Below, one piece after another: positions 8,164 through 18,571 of a stretch of 64,000 nt of DNA (positions are counted from its first letter, which is position 1; each line of letters opens with the position of its first letter). The notes beneath the pieces are model-generated. The model did not search any database. It had not been told where the DNA came from and worked only from the letters and a program-made list of their open reading frames with translations. Position numbers and translations under genes: made by a program. This DNA is from Archangium gephyra (GTDB lineage: Bacteria > Myxococcota > Myxococcia > Myxococcales > Myxococcaceae). The stretch spans positions 62,001 to 126,000 of the forward strand of contig QFQP01000007.1 in NCBI GenBank assembly GCA_003243425.1. The letters are read 5' to 3'.

Positions 8164-10629
8164 CTATTGAAGAGGACCCAGCGCGGCTTCGAGTCGATTC
8201 AGCCACGCGTCGCGGCTCTTCGCGCCTTCCGGGGTGTCCAGCAGCCGGCCGCGGCGGATCTCGTCGACCGCTGAATGGAGGCTGCCCATGCGCTCGTAGA
8301 CTTCTGCCAGCCGGTAGTGGAGCCCGGCGTTCTGCGGCTCGATGTGCACCGCGGTCTGCAGCGCGTCGAGCGCGCGCGGATACCGCTCTTCCTGGATCCA
8401 CAAGGTGGCTTCGCGCTGAAACATCACGCTGCGCTGACCCGCGGCGTTCGCAAAAGGCCGCACCCGCTGAAGCACGTCGCGCGCGGCGGCCGGCTTGCCC
8501 TGCGAAGCCAGCAGGTCGACCAGCATGAACCCGGCCGCGAGGTTCGTCGGGTCACGGTTCAGGAGACGCTCGAGCGCTGCGGCCGCTTCGTCGGTGCGGG
8601 CCAGCCGCAGGAGCGCCTGCACGCGCGTCATCACCAACTCGGGTCGCTCCTGGTACGTGCCGTCGAGCCGCTCGACCGCCTCCAGCGCCTTCTGCGGCGA
8701 ACCCAGTTCCAACTCATGCCGTACGCCGAGCAGCTCGGCCTCGACCGCGACGTCTTCGCTGGGCGGCAACAACGCCGCCGCGTCGAGCAGCGCACGGGCT
8801 TCGTCATCTCTCCGGTGCGCCCGGAGTGTCGTGTACGCGCGCGTGAGGTGCCCCGGGGTGTCGAGGAGCACGCGCTCCCACGCGCCGAGGCGGGCGGCGA
8901 GCAGCAGGCCCGCGGCGAGCGAGGTCTCATCTCCACCGGCCCACGCGAGTTTGTATTCCGCGAGCGCCTGCGAGGGTTGACCCAGCCGCAACAGCGCCTG
9001 CGCGGCGGAGAGGTGGCTTGCGACATCACCCGGCCGCAGCGTGAGCACGCGGTTGATCCACGCCAGCGCTTCATGCGGGTCGGCGCGGCGCGACGCATCA
9101 CGCGCGACGTTGGCGTACAGCACCCAGTCCGACGGGTGCCGGTCAATGCGCTTGAGGGCGCGCGCCCGTACTTCGGCAAAAGGGAGCCCCGCCACCAGAT
9201 CGTCGCGCAGCGCATCTTCCGCGTCGCGGAAGCCCGGAAGCCCGAACACCAGCGCGAGCCCACCCACCATCAACACCGCGCCGCCGGCTGGAATCGACAT
9301 CGACCTCACGCGCAGCCGCGAACTCTTCGCGTCCATCGCGAACAGGAGGCCGAGCATGATGCTCGCCGCCGGCGCTACGGCGTTGAGCTCGAGCGCGAAG
9401 TCGAACACGTCGTGCGCCACCACGCCGACCAGCCCCAGGAGCACGACGTTGGCCGTGGAGTCGGGCCGGGTGAGGAACCACAGGCGCCAGGCAAGCCGCG
9501 CCACCAGCGCACCAACTACCAGCGTCAGCGGGACACCGAAGTCAGCGACCCACTGGAGCAGCAGCATCTCGGGGTGGGTGAAGGTCGTCGACAGTTCGCG
9601 GGTCTGCCACGGAGAGAACCCGAGCTCGAAGCCGCCGGCGCCCATGCCAGTGAGCCAGTACGGCGCAAGACCCGCGGCGAACATCGGCCACAGGTCGATC
9701 TTCGTCGCCTTGAACTTCTCGATCGTCGAGAGCGTCTCCGCGCGCTCCACCAGCTGCTCGAACGACAGGAAGCCGGCCACCAGCAACGTGCCGGCGATGA
9801 AGGCCCACGGCAGCGAGCCGCGCATACCGCCGCTTCGTCTCGCCAGCAGGCTCACGCCCACGAGGCCCCACGTGGCGATGAACACCCCGATGCCGCCGCG
9901 GGAAAACGAGAAGAACACGGCCGCCGCCGACACCGCCGCCACCGCGCCCCACCCGATGGAGGCGTCACGCGACGGCGCGTTGAGGGAAAGGCCCAGCGCG
10001 ACGGTCGCGCCCAGCGTCAACCACGCCGCGAGGTGGTTGGTGTTGCCGAACGGCGTGATGAGCGGAACGACTCCATAGAACGGTCGAACCCCGAGCAGCG
10101 CGTCGGCGCCAGCCAGCAGGTGCAGGAAACCACAGGTGGCCGTCGCTGCCGCCGAGATCGCCAGCACCGCGAACAGCCGGCGCCGCACGCCTTCGATGCG
10201 CCCGAGCTCCAGCGCCACGAAAAACAGCCCTCCGAGCGACAACAGGCGGCTGAGGCCGCGTAGCGTGGCAGGCACGTCGACGGCGAGGGGCCTCCACGCG
10301 GTGAGCCCCAGCGGCACGAGCGAGAAATCGCGCAACGCGGCCTGTGGCGGGCTCAGCAACCCCAACACACCCGGAGGCAGGGGAATCAACTGGAGCAGCG
10401 TGACCGTGACCAGCAGCGCCGGAATGGTGAGCGAGGCGTGCCAGCCCCAGCGGCGGTGATTGCGCTGCGCTCCGAGCACCCAGGCCGACAGCGCGCCGAC
10501 TGACAACAACCACAACACCCAGGACGTCCACTCGGGTGCGCCGCCCAGACTCGCCGGCAGCAACACCATGGACGCGGCAAGAAACACCTCTGCGGCGATC
10601 CAGAAACGGCTTTGGTCAGACTGCGGCAT
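8164..10629 (-). CDS. O-antigen ligase/Wzy-like membrane protein with C-terminal TPR domain
   Basis: About 821 residues. The N-terminal ~460 residues contain many hydrophobic helices, for example FWIAAEVFLAASMVLLPASL and LTIPALLVTVTLLQLIPL. A long periplasmic loop between late helices is typical of the Wzy_C/O-antigen-ligase family. The rest is soluble and TPR-like, with repeated Ala/Leu helix pairs such as DVASHLSAAQALLRLGQPSQALAEYKLAW. I start it at the ATG at 10629, ten bases after the stop of the preceding gene; the longer frame overlaps that gene. It likely polymerises or ligates the glycan made by this locus. Polymerase and ligase roles cannot be separated by sequence alone. Confidence 0.82.
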   Translation of the reverse strand: MPQSDQSRFWIAAEVFLAASMVLLPASLGGAPEWTSWVLWLLSVGALSAWVLGAQRNHRRWGWHASLTIPALLVTVTLLQLIPLPPGVLGLLSPPQAALRDFSLVPLGLTAWRPLAVDVPATLRGLSRLLSLGGLFFVALELGRIEGVRRRLFAVLAISAAATATCGFLHLLAGADALLGVRPFYGVVPLITPFGNTNHLAAWLTLGATVALGLSLNAPSRDASIGWGAVAAVSAAAVFFSFSRGGIGVFIATWGLVGVSLLARRSGGMRGSLPWAFIAGTLLVAGFLSFEQLVERAETLSTIEKFKATKIDLWPMFAAGLAPYWLTGMGAGGFELGFSPWQTRELSTTFTHPEMLLLQWVADFGVPLTLVVGALVARLAWRLWFLTRPDSTANVVLLGLVGVVAHDVFDFALELNAVAPAASIMLGLLFAMDAKSSRLRVRSMSIPAGGAVLMVGGLALVFGLPGFRDAEDALRDDLVAGLPFAEVRARALKRIDRHPSDWVLYANVARDASRRADPHEALAWINRVLTLRPGDVASHLSAAQALLRLGQPSQALAEYKLAWAGGDETSLAAGLLLAARLGAWERVLLDTPGHLTRAYTTLRAHRRDDEARALLDAAALLPPSEDVAVEAELLGVRHELELGSPQKALEAVERLDGTYQERPELVMTRVQALLRLARTDEAAAALERLLNRDPTNLAAGFMLVDLLASQGKPAAARDVLQRVRPFANAAGQRSVMFQREATLWIQEERYPRALDALQTAVHIEPQNAGLHYRLAEVYERMGSLHSAVDEIRRGRLLDTPEGAKSRDAWLNRLEAALGPLQ

Positions 10630-10639
10630 GGGCGAGTGG

Positions 10640-11719
10640 TCAGGGCGTGGAACGAAATCGTCGGAACCAGCGCCGCCCCCCATCGACGGCGTGGCGCAGA
10701 CCATCACGAGGCGAGTCGACGAGCCACAGTCGCATTGCAAAACCGCTCCAGCGACCCTCCGCGAGGGTGGCTGCTTCGAGCTGGCGCGCCGAGAACACGC
10801 GCGCGTTCGCCAGGCGCCGCGCGAAGCCCGCTCCGAAGTGGTGACTGGCCTCGGGTGGCACCGCCGCCTGCAGGGGCTCACGAAGCACCCACAAGGCAGC
10901 GCTCACCGCAGCATGAAACCCCGCTGCGCGGCACATGGTGGCCATGCCTGCCCAGTCGAAGTCGCTGCGCAACGCCAACGCGCGCTGCAGGTCGACCAGC
11001 CACGACGCGCGTAGAAATGCGTGATTGGCGGCGTGCGTCGCGAGGTACACGAACTCGTCTTCGTGGTGCAGCCACTGCACGTGGCGACCATGAAACGTTC
11101 CCTTCACCAGCCGCGCACGCAGCGATGCGTCGTCGAACACGCGCCCGCCGAAACCGGAGAACAGCCGGAAGTGCAGCTCGACCAGCCCGTCGTGACCCGC
11201 CCACGACACATGGTGGTGTTCGTGAGCCACGTCGGCCAGCCCGGCGTCGTGCTGCTCGACGAACTGCAGGGCCGCGAGCGCACGCCCGGCTTCGTCGAGC
11301 TCCTCCGGCTTCACCCACACGTCCACGTCGGTTGCGGGCCGCGCCAACGGTTGTTCCGGGTAGAGCCGCTCTGCGAGGCCGGAGCCTTTGAGCAACACCG
11401 GCGCGATGCCCCGCGCCGCGAGCGCGTCGAGCACCTTGAGCGTGAGCCGCCGCATGCGAAGACCGCGCGCGATGAGCGCTCGCGCGTCACTCTGAAGTCG
11501 CCGGTGTGCCGCAACGGGGAGCGACAGGTTCGAAGCGGCCAGGAAATCGGCGACCATGGCGCTCACGCCGTGCCGGGCGGCGTGCGTGACGAGCGCGTCT
11601 GCGTCGAGGGCCCGGAGCCGGTGAGACAGTCGGGCCCCGTTCGCTGGCATCGACGCCAGCACTTCGAATAGGGGAGCCTGCACCGGAGACTGAGCACCGA
11701 AGCCCATGGAAGACTTCAT
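10640..11719 (-). CDS. Nucleotidyltransferase-fold protein (NTP_transf_5-like)
   Basis: A 359-residue protein. The region VLLKGSGLAERLYPEQPLA followed by RPATDVDVWVKPEEL matches the Mn-binding DxD of uncharacterised nucleotidyltransferase-family proteins, which frequently sit in exopolysaccharide loci. I start it at the ATG at 11719 (MKSSMGFGA), which has GAGAGG about eight bases upstream; the next ATG at 11707 is also possible. Its 5' end overlaps that of the divergent gene at 11706. The upstream gene order (this gene, ligase/TPR, Wzc) suggests one transcript. Its biochemical role is unknown; no family member has a clear substrate that I can cite. Confidence 0.72.
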   Translation of the reverse strand: MKSSMGFGAQSPVQAPLFEVLASMPANGARLSHRLRALDADALVTHAARHGVSAMVADFLAASNLSLPVAAHRRLQSDARALIARGLRMRRLTLKVLDALAARGIAPVLLKGSGLAERLYPEQPLARPATDVDVWVKPEELDEAGRALAALQFVEQHDAGLADVAHEHHHVSWAGHDGLVELHFRLFSGFGGRVFDDASLRARLVKGTFHGRHVQWLHHEDEFVYLATHAANHAFLRASWLVDLQRALALRSDFDWAGMATMCRAAGFHAAVSAALWVLREPLQAAVPPEASHHFGAGFARRLANARVFSARQLEAATLAEGRWSGFAMRLWLVDSPRDGLRHAVDGGRRWFRRFRSTP

Positions 11720-13040
11720 TTTCGCACCTCTCGTGCTCTTCGTCGGCCTCGGCATTCACGCCGTCGTCACGCGGTACCACACGGCCGCCGAGAATCGGGT
11801 GCTCAACCTGGCCTTCGCGGCGCACATGCTCAGCGGCTTCGCGCAGGTGTTGTTGACCCGCTACTACTTCGGCGGCGGCGACATGATGGGCTACTTCGAG
11901 AACGGCGCGCAGGTCGCCGACGTGCTGAGCGACGACGTGACGCGCTTCCTGCCCGAGGTGCTGCGCGCGTTTCTCCAGCGGGAATACGAGTTCCCCATTC
12001 CGCTCTTCGGGGCCAGCTCCACGCAGTCGATGTCGGCCACCGCGGCGATGCTGCTCTTCGTGACCGGCAATTCGCTCTACGCGGCGGTCTTCGTGGTGTG
12101 CGTCGCGAACTACCTCTCGCAGGTGCTGCTGTACCGCGCGCTCAAGTCCGAGTTTGCGCCCGAGCAGCAGGAGCGTGTGTTGTGGGGCACCAACCTGATG
12201 CCGAGCGCCGTGTTCTGGTCGTCGGCGCTGCTCAAGGAGCCCATCACCATGGCGGCGCTGGGCCCCGTGGTGCTGGCGCTCAAGTGGCTCTCGGAGGGGC
12301 GCAGGCGAATTCAGGCCGCCCTGCTGCTGGTGCCGGGGCTGTTCGTCATCGCCATGATCAAGCCGTACGTGCTCATGGCGCTGTCGGTCGGGGCAGGCAT
12401 CTTCTACCTGTGGAAACGCTTCCGCGCGCAGAACGCGGTCGTGCTGCGGCCGTTCGCGGTGGTGACGGCCGTGGCGCTCGGCTCCGCGGGTCTGGTCTTC
12501 GGCAACAGCTACTTTTCCAAGGCTGACGGCGCGTCTGCGGCCAGCTCGCTCGCCCACCAGCGCTCGGTTGGGTACGAGGTCGAAGGCGGCTCGAACTTTC
12601 AGATCGACAGCGTCAGCGGAGACGTGACCCAGCGCTCGTTGTCGCAGGAGCTCGTGCTGGCGCCCATCGGCCTCGTCACCGCCCTCTTCCGCCCGTTCCT
12701 CTTCGAAGCCCGCAACGCCGTGCAGCTGGTCAACGCCCTCGAAGCCACCGCGCTGCTGCTGCTCTTCGTGCGCATCGTGCGGAGGACCTCACTGCGCTCG
12801 CTGGCCAAGTACATCACCAGCTCGCCGGCGCTGTTGTTCTGCACCGTCTTCACGCTGGCGCTCGCGGTAGGCACGGGCCTGGCGACGACCAACATGGGCA
12901 CGTTGTCCCGTTACCGCGCGCCGATGATGCCGTTCTTCTTCACCGTCTTGCTGGTGCTCGACCACTGGTCGAAGGAGCAACAGCAACAGCCGCGGATCAG
13001 GCCGGTTGTCGCAGCGAGATCACCTGTGCAGAGGGCGTGA
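11706..13040 (+). CDS. Polytopic membrane protein, candidate polysaccharide polymerase
   Basis: A 444-residue protein with about ten hydrophobic helices; the first (FIFAPLVLFVGLGIHAVV) begins four residues after the ATG, which supports this start. Other segments include SATAAMLLFVTGNSLYAAVFVVCV and LLLVPGLFVIAMIKPYVLMALSVGAG. I recognise no conserved family motif with certainty. Position between glycan genes, number of helices and a large loop near residues 265-310 fit a Wzy-like polymerase or a glycan transporter. The start codon overlaps, in opposite direction, the start region of the nucleotidyltransferase gene. Its last 44 bases overlap the convergent dehydratase gene. Confidence 0.65.
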   Translation: MEDFIFAPLVLFVGLGIHAVVTRYHTAAENRVLNLAFAAHMLSGFAQVLLTRYYFGGGDMMGYFENGAQVADVLSDDVTRFLPEVLRAFLQREYEFPIPLFGASSTQSMSATAAMLLFVTGNSLYAAVFVVCVANYLSQVLLYRALKSEFAPEQQERVLWGTNLMPSAVFWSSALLKEPITMAALGPVVLALKWLSEGRRRIQAALLLVPGLFVIAMIKPYVLMALSVGAGIFYLWKRFRAQNAVVLRPFAVVTAVALGSAGLVFGNSYFSKADGASAASSLAHQRSVGYEVEGGSNFQIDSVSGDVTQRSLSQELVLAPIGLVTALFRPFLFEARNAVQLVNALEATALLLLFVRIVRRTSLRSLAKYITSSPALLFCTVFTLALAVGTGLATTNMGTLSRYRAPMMPFFFTVLLVLDHWSKEQQQQPRIRPVVAARSPVQRA

Positions 13041-14928
13041 AGTCGCGCTGCAGCTCGGGCACCAGCTCACGCAGCCGCAGGCTCGCCGCCGTCGCGTCCA
13101 CTGAGTTGGCGCCGCGCACGATGCCATCGACCAGCGGTGCGATCTCCTCGAACGACCGCGAAGGCAGACGACCGATGAAGATCTTCGGGTGCCGCGTCTT
13201 CTCGGCCTTCTCTTCGACCGTCGACAGCTCCTCGAAGAGCTTCTCGCCGGGGCGCAGGCCGGTGAACCGAATCTCGATGTCCTTGTCGGGAACGAGGCCC
13301 GAGAGCGTGATGAGGTCTCGTGCGAGGTCGACGATCTTCACCGGCTCGCCCATGTCGAGCACGAAGATCTCTCCGCCACGCCCGACGGTCGCGGCCTGCA
13401 GCACCAGCTGGCTGGCCTCGGGAATGGTCATGAAATAGCGGCGCATCTCGGGGTCGGTGACGGTGACCGGCCCGCCCTGCGCGATCTGCTCCTTGAAGAT
13501 GGGGATCACGCTGCCGGCCGACCCGAGCACGTTGCCGAAGCGCACCGCGACGAAGCGGGTCTTGCTCTTCTGATTGAGCGACTGCACGTAGAGTTCGGCG
13601 ACGCGCTTGGTGGCGCCCATGATGGACGTCGGGTTCACCGCCTTGTCGGTCGACACCATCACGAACTGCTGAACACCGAACTCGTTGGCCGCATCAGCGA
13701 CGATGCGCGTGCCGCCGATGTTGTTCTTGATGGCCTCGCCGGGGTTCCACTCCATCATCGGCACGTGCTTGTGCGCGGCGGCGTGCACCACGACCGTCGG
13801 CCGGTACCGCGCGAAGATGCCGCGTACGCGCTCCACGTCACCGATGTCGGCCATCAATGCCTCGATGTCGAGCTCGGGGTGTCGGCCATGCAGCTCGCGG
13901 TGAATCTCGAAGAGCGCGGGCTCCGAGCGTTCCACCAGCAGCAGCTGCCGCGGGTTGAAGCGGCACACCTGACGGCAGAGCTCCGAGCCGATGGACCCGC
14001 CGGCGCCCGTCACCAGCACCACCTGGCCCGCGAGCAACGCCTTGAGAGAATCGGTGTCGAGTGAGACCGGGTCGCGACCGAGCAGGTCTTCGATGTTCAC
14101 GCTGCGCAGCTGGTTCAACGTCACCTGACCGCTGATCAGCTGGTCGATGCCCGGCATGGTGCGAATGGGCACGCCAGCCAGCTTCACGGTGTCGACGATG
14201 CGGCGCATCTCCTTGCCGGGCACCGAAGGAATGGCGATGACGACTTCATCGACCCGTTCGGACTTCACGAACGCTGCGGCTTCGTCGATGCGCCCGAGCA
14301 CCTTCACCCCGTGAATCGAAACGCCGCGCTTGGCCTCGTCGTCGTCGATGAACCCGACCGGCGAATAGTGGCCCACGTGCGTCTTCTGCATTTCGCGCAG
14401 CAGCATTTCACCGGCGTTGCCGGCGCCGACGATCAGCACGCGCAGCCGGGCACCGTCACGCTTCTGCCCGACGCTCTGCGCGAGCTGCCACAGCGACCGC
14501 GCCCCGAAGCGCAGCCCGCCGACCAGGATCATCGTCAGCAGGAACTCGATGACCAGAATCGAGCGCGGGTAGCTGCGGTACCCGCCGAGCACCAGGAACA
14601 CCGCGAAGATCAGCGTGGACAGCGCCGTCGAGCGGAACAGCGCGACGAGGTCTCTGGCGCCGGTGTAGCGCCACAGGCCCGAGAACATGCCGGCCGACGC
14701 GAACACCGCGATGTGAATGGCCACGTTCGCCGCGAGCCACACCCACGCCACCGGGAAATACTCGCGCGGGTAGCTGAACTCGAAGCGCAGCGCGAACGCG
14801 ATGGCGTGCGACGCCACGAACAACAGCAGGTGCACCGACACGGCGACCAGACGCCGGTAGCGCAGCAGCCAGCCACTGGATTCAGGCACCATGGCGCGTT
14901 GGTTGCCGGGACGTTGGTCTGCGTTCAT
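12997..14928 (-). CDS. UDP-sugar 4,6-dehydratase, PglF/CapD/FlaA1 membrane type
   Basis: A 643-residue protein with four N-terminal membrane helices, beginning near LVAVSVHLLLFVASHAIAF. A first Rossmann-like domain (VLIVGAGNAGEMLL) follows, then a catalytic SDR domain opening with VTGAGGSIGSELCRQ. The active-site region reads STDKAVNPTSIMGATKR: the usual SDR tyrosine is methionine with the lysine kept, a hallmark of PglF/FlaA1-class 4,6-dehydratases. It would convert UDP-GlcNAc to the 4-keto-6-deoxy intermediate. PglC-, PglD- and PglE-like genes lie just beyond. The gene ends inside the convergent membrane-protein gene (44-base overlap). Confidence 0.92.
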   Translation of the reverse strand: MNADQRPGNQRAMVPESSGWLLRYRRLVAVSVHLLLFVASHAIAFALRFEFSYPREYFPVAWVWLAANVAIHIAVFASAGMFSGLWRYTGARDLVALFRSTALSTLIFAVFLVLGGYRSYPRSILVIEFLLTMILVGGLRFGARSLWQLAQSVGQKRDGARLRVLIVGAGNAGEMLLREMQKTHVGHYSPVGFIDDDEAKRGVSIHGVKVLGRIDEAAAFVKSERVDEVVIAIPSVPGKEMRRIVDTVKLAGVPIRTMPGIDQLISGQVTLNQLRSVNIEDLLGRDPVSLDTDSLKALLAGQVVLVTGAGGSIGSELCRQVCRFNPRQLLLVERSEPALFEIHRELHGRHPELDIEALMADIGDVERVRGIFARYRPTVVVHAAAHKHVPMMEWNPGEAIKNNIGGTRIVADAANEFGVQQFVMVSTDKAVNPTSIMGATKRVAELYVQSLNQKSKTRFVAVRFGNVLGSAGSVIPIFKEQIAQGGPVTVTDPEMRRYFMTIPEASQLVLQAATVGRGGEIFVLDMGEPVKIVDLARDLITLSGLVPDKDIEIRFTGLRPGEKLFEELSTVEEKAEKTRHPKIFIGRLPSRSFEEIAPLVDGIVRGANSVDATAASLRLRELVPELQRDFTPSAQVISLRQPA

Positions 14929-14962
14929 CAGGGGGTCACGTATGCCCCCGATGACGCCGCCG

Positions 14963-16087
14963 TCAAATGGACGTCAACGCTCGGTAACGTTCCACCGTGG
15001 CCTCGGCGATGCGCGCGCGCGAAAAGTCCCGGGTCACGCGCTGCCGACCTTCACGACCGTGCCGGGCCGCCAACTCCGGTGAGTCGAGGTAGCGCTGCAT
15101 GGCCACCGCCAGCGCCGCTGCGTCGCTCACCGACACCAGCGTACCGGTCACACCATCTGACACGGCGTCGATACAGCCAGCGATGCGCGTGGAAATCACG
15201 GCGCGCTCCATCGCGGCGGCCTCGAGCGGCACGTTGGGGAAGCCTTCGCGATGCGACGGGAGCACCACGAAGTCTGACGCCGCGTACACCTCACGCGGAT
15301 CAGCCACGAAGCCCGGCGTATGAATGCGCGGGTGCGCCTCGACGAGTCGACGTACGTCATCGCTCACCGGGTCTCTGGGCTCCCACGGGCCAGCCAGGAT
15401 CAAGTGCGGCGCTCCCTTCAGCTGCGAGAACGCTTCGACCAGCTCGGGCACACCTTTGTCGCGAACGAGGCGGCCGACGAAGCCCACCACCTGTGCGCTC
15501 CCGGGAATGCCGAGCTTCGCGCGCAGGGCGGCGCCTGACATCGGCGCAAACCGGTTCGCGTCGACACCGTTGCTGCCACCGAGAATCACCTCGGACTTGT
15601 CGGCCGACACCAGCCCTTGGGACACCGCCTCGGCGCGCAACGAATGGCTCTGACAGATGACGCGCGTGGCAGCGGCGCAGCTCAGGCGCTCCGTCGTCGA
15701 CAACACGCCGCGGAGCACGCCCTTCGCGGTCACGTAGGCCAGCCCGCGCATCTGGTAGATGCGCACCGGCACCCCGGCGGCCCTGGCGGCGAGCGTCCCC
15801 AGCAGGCCGCCCTTCGGAGTACCGGCGTGCACCACGTCGGGCTTCAGGCGCGCGAAGCACGTGTGCAAGGCGTCGAGCGCACGCCAATCACCCAGCGGCG
15901 TCACCTTGCGCGGCATCTCGATGCCGACGGTGCGAACGCCGAGCTTCCGACCGAACGTGGTCAGCCGCTCATCGGGCGAGGTGATGACCGTGACGTCCCA
16001 CCCGTCGTCGCGCGCGCGAGCGACCACCGCGTCGATGAACACCAGCGAATCGGCCACGGTCAGCACATGCACCAGCCGGCCGCTCAT
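14963..16087 (-). CDS. Glycosyltransferase family 4 (PglA-like position)
   Basis: A 374-residue GT-B enzyme: MSGRLVHVLTVADSLVF opens the acceptor lobe; the donor lobe has VGFVGRLVRDKGVPELVEAF and the acidic SHREGFPNVPLEAAAM motif. I start at the ATG at 16087 because it forms an ATGA overlap with the stop of the PglC-like gene; the longer frame is a shadow of that gene. Coupling to PglC suggests that it adds the second sugar onto the undecaprenyl-linked bacillosamine-type sugar, as PglA does in Campylobacter. That specificity is inferred from gene order only. Confidence 0.87.
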   Translation of the reverse strand: MSGRLVHVLTVADSLVFIDAVVARARDDGWDVTVITSPDERLTTFGRKLGVRTVGIEMPRKVTPLGDWRALDALHTCFARLKPDVVHAGTPKGGLLGTLAARAAGVPVRIYQMRGLAYVTAKGVLRGVLSTTERLSCAAATRVICQSHSLRAEAVSQGLVSADKSEVILGGSNGVDANRFAPMSGAALRAKLGIPGSAQVVGFVGRLVRDKGVPELVEAFSQLKGAPHLILAGPWEPRDPVSDDVRRLVEAHPRIHTPGFVADPREVYAASDFVVLPSHREGFPNVPLEAAAMERAVISTRIAGCIDAVSDGVTGTLVSVSDAAALAVAMQRYLDSPELAARHGREGRQRVTRDFSRARIAEATVERYRALTSI

Positions 16088-16713
16088 TCGGCCTCGTTCC
16101 CCATGAACTCCGGCATGGTGGCGTGGGCCGCGGCCGCGATGCCGTCGCGCTTGACCACGCGCGAGACCGTCTCGAGCAGAATCTTCGCGTCGAGCCACAG
16201 CGAGAACTCGTCGACGTACTTCACGTCGAGTTCGAACTTCTGGGGCCAGCTCAAGCTGTTGCGACCGCGCACCTGCGCCAGACCGGTGATGCCGGGGCGC
16301 ATCTCGTGACGGCGCGCCTGCCGCTCCGAGTAGCGCGGCAGGTAACGCATCAACAAAGGGCGCGGGCCGACGAGGCTCATGTCGCCCTTCAACACGTTCA
16401 GCAGCTGCGGCAACTCGTCGAGGCTCGATTCACGAATGAAGCGACCCACCGCCGTGAGGCGCTCGGCGTCGGGCAACAACGCGCCGTCGGGGCCACGCGC
16501 GTCGCTCATCGTGCGGAACTTGAAGATGGAGAACGGCTTGCCGCCTTTGCCCGGGCGCGTCTGCCGGAAGAACACCGGCGCGCCCATCGACACGCGCACC
16601 GCCGTCGCCGCTGCCACGAGCGCCGGCGCCGCCACCACCAGCCCCGCCGCGCTGGCGGCGATGTCGAAGAGGCGCTTCAAGCGCAGATGCTGTTCTCGCT
16701 TCACACCGTCCAT
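16084..16713 (-). CDS. Phosphoglycosyl transferase, small PglC-like type
   Basis: A 209-residue protein with a single re-entrant hydrophobic N-terminal segment (LFDIAASAAGLVVAAPALVAAA) and the bacterial sugar-transferase core: FFRQTRPGKGGKPF, FKFRTMSD, then SLDELPQLLNVLKGDMSLVGPRP. Size and single membrane segment place it with PglC, which moves a sugar-1-phosphate from UDP-diacetylbacillosamine (or a related sugar) to undecaprenyl phosphate, the first committed step of glycan assembly. It starts at the ATG at 16713, only 12 bases from the divergent acetyltransferase start. Four-base coupling to the downstream glycosyltransferase. Confidence 0.92.
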   Translation of the reverse strand: MDGVKREQHLRLKRLFDIAASAAGLVVAAPALVAAATAVRVSMGAPVFFRQTRPGKGGKPFSIFKFRTMSDARGPDGALLPDAERLTAVGRFIRESSLDELPQLLNVLKGDMSLVGPRPLLMRYLPRYSERQARRHEMRPGITGLAQVRGRNSLSWPQKFELDVKYVDEFSLWLDAKILLETVSRVVKRDGIAAAAHATMPEFMGNEAE

Positions 16714-16725
16714 ATACTGCGGCGC

Positions 16726-17349
16726 GTGCCTTCCCCTCGCGTTCTCGTGTTCGGAGCCGGTGGCCACGGACGCGTCGTCGCAGAAGTGGTGCAGGCCTGC
16801 GGGCATACGGTCGACGGCTTCATCGACGACGGCGTTCCCGCCGGTACCCAGGTGCTGGGGCTCCCGGTGCTGGGCGGCGCTTCGTTTCTCGACAGCCAAC
16901 CTTCGCGCGTCGTCGCGCTGGGCATCGGCCACAACGGCACCCGGCAACGCATCGCGCGCCGACTGCAGGCGCAGGGGCATCAGCTGCCGGCGTTCATTCA
17001 CCCCTCGAGCGTCATTTCGCCCACTGCTCTTCTCGGCGCCGGGGTGGTGGCCATGCCCCGCGTGGTGGTGAACGCCGAAGCCCGCGTGCACGACGGCGCG
17101 ATTCTCAACACCGCCTGCGTCGTCGAACACGATTGCGTCATCGGTGAGTTCGCGCACCTCTCGCCGCAATGTGGCCTCGGCGGTGGCGCACAGGTCGGCG
17201 CGCGCACGCACATCGGCATCGGCGCCACGCTGCTTCACCTCGCGCGTGTCGGCGACGACTGCGTGGTGGGTGGCGGCTCGGTGGTGCTCAAGCACGTCGC
17301 GGCCGGCCTCACCGTGGTCGGTGTACCGGCGCGGCCATTGACGAAGTGA
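16726..17349 (+). CDS. Sugar O/N-acetyltransferase, PglD/NeuD family
   Basis: A 207-residue protein. The N-terminal Rossmann-like domain opens VLVFGAGGHGRVVAEV; a left-handed beta-helix follows with hexapeptide repeats. The catalytic histidine region reads VVEHDCVIGEFAHLSPQ, as in PglD. It would N-acetylate the 4-amino group of a UDP-4-amino-4,6-dideoxy sugar using acetyl-CoA. I chose the GTG at 16726 because the reading frame upstream is antisense to the PglC-like gene and protein similarity begins here. The aminotransferase gene follows by 27 bases, so the pair is probably an operon. Confidence 0.9.
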   Translation: MPSPRVLVFGAGGHGRVVAEVVQACGHTVDGFIDDGVPAGTQVLGLPVLGGASFLDSQPSRVVALGIGHNGTRQRIARRLQAQGHQLPAFIHPSSVISPTALLGAGVVAMPRVVVNAEARVHDGAILNTACVVEHDCVIGEFAHLSPQCGLGGGAQVGARTHIGIGATLLHLARVGDDCVVGGGSVVLKHVAAGLTVVGVPARPLTK

Positions 17350-17376
17350 CTTCGAGGGTCTGCTAAGCCCTCGCGC

Positions 17377-18507
<1,131 letters not shown>

Positions 18508-18571
18508 CCTGCTGCGTTCGTAAGTTGGCGTGATCACGTCACTTGTCAGACCCGCATGAGACACCCGCGGC

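Noticed and set aside
8275..10263. Long plus-strand frame of 662 codons antisense to the ligase/TPR gene
   Set aside because: Arg/His/Gln-rich with no domain, while the opposite strand has clear membrane helices and TPRs. A GC-driven shadow.
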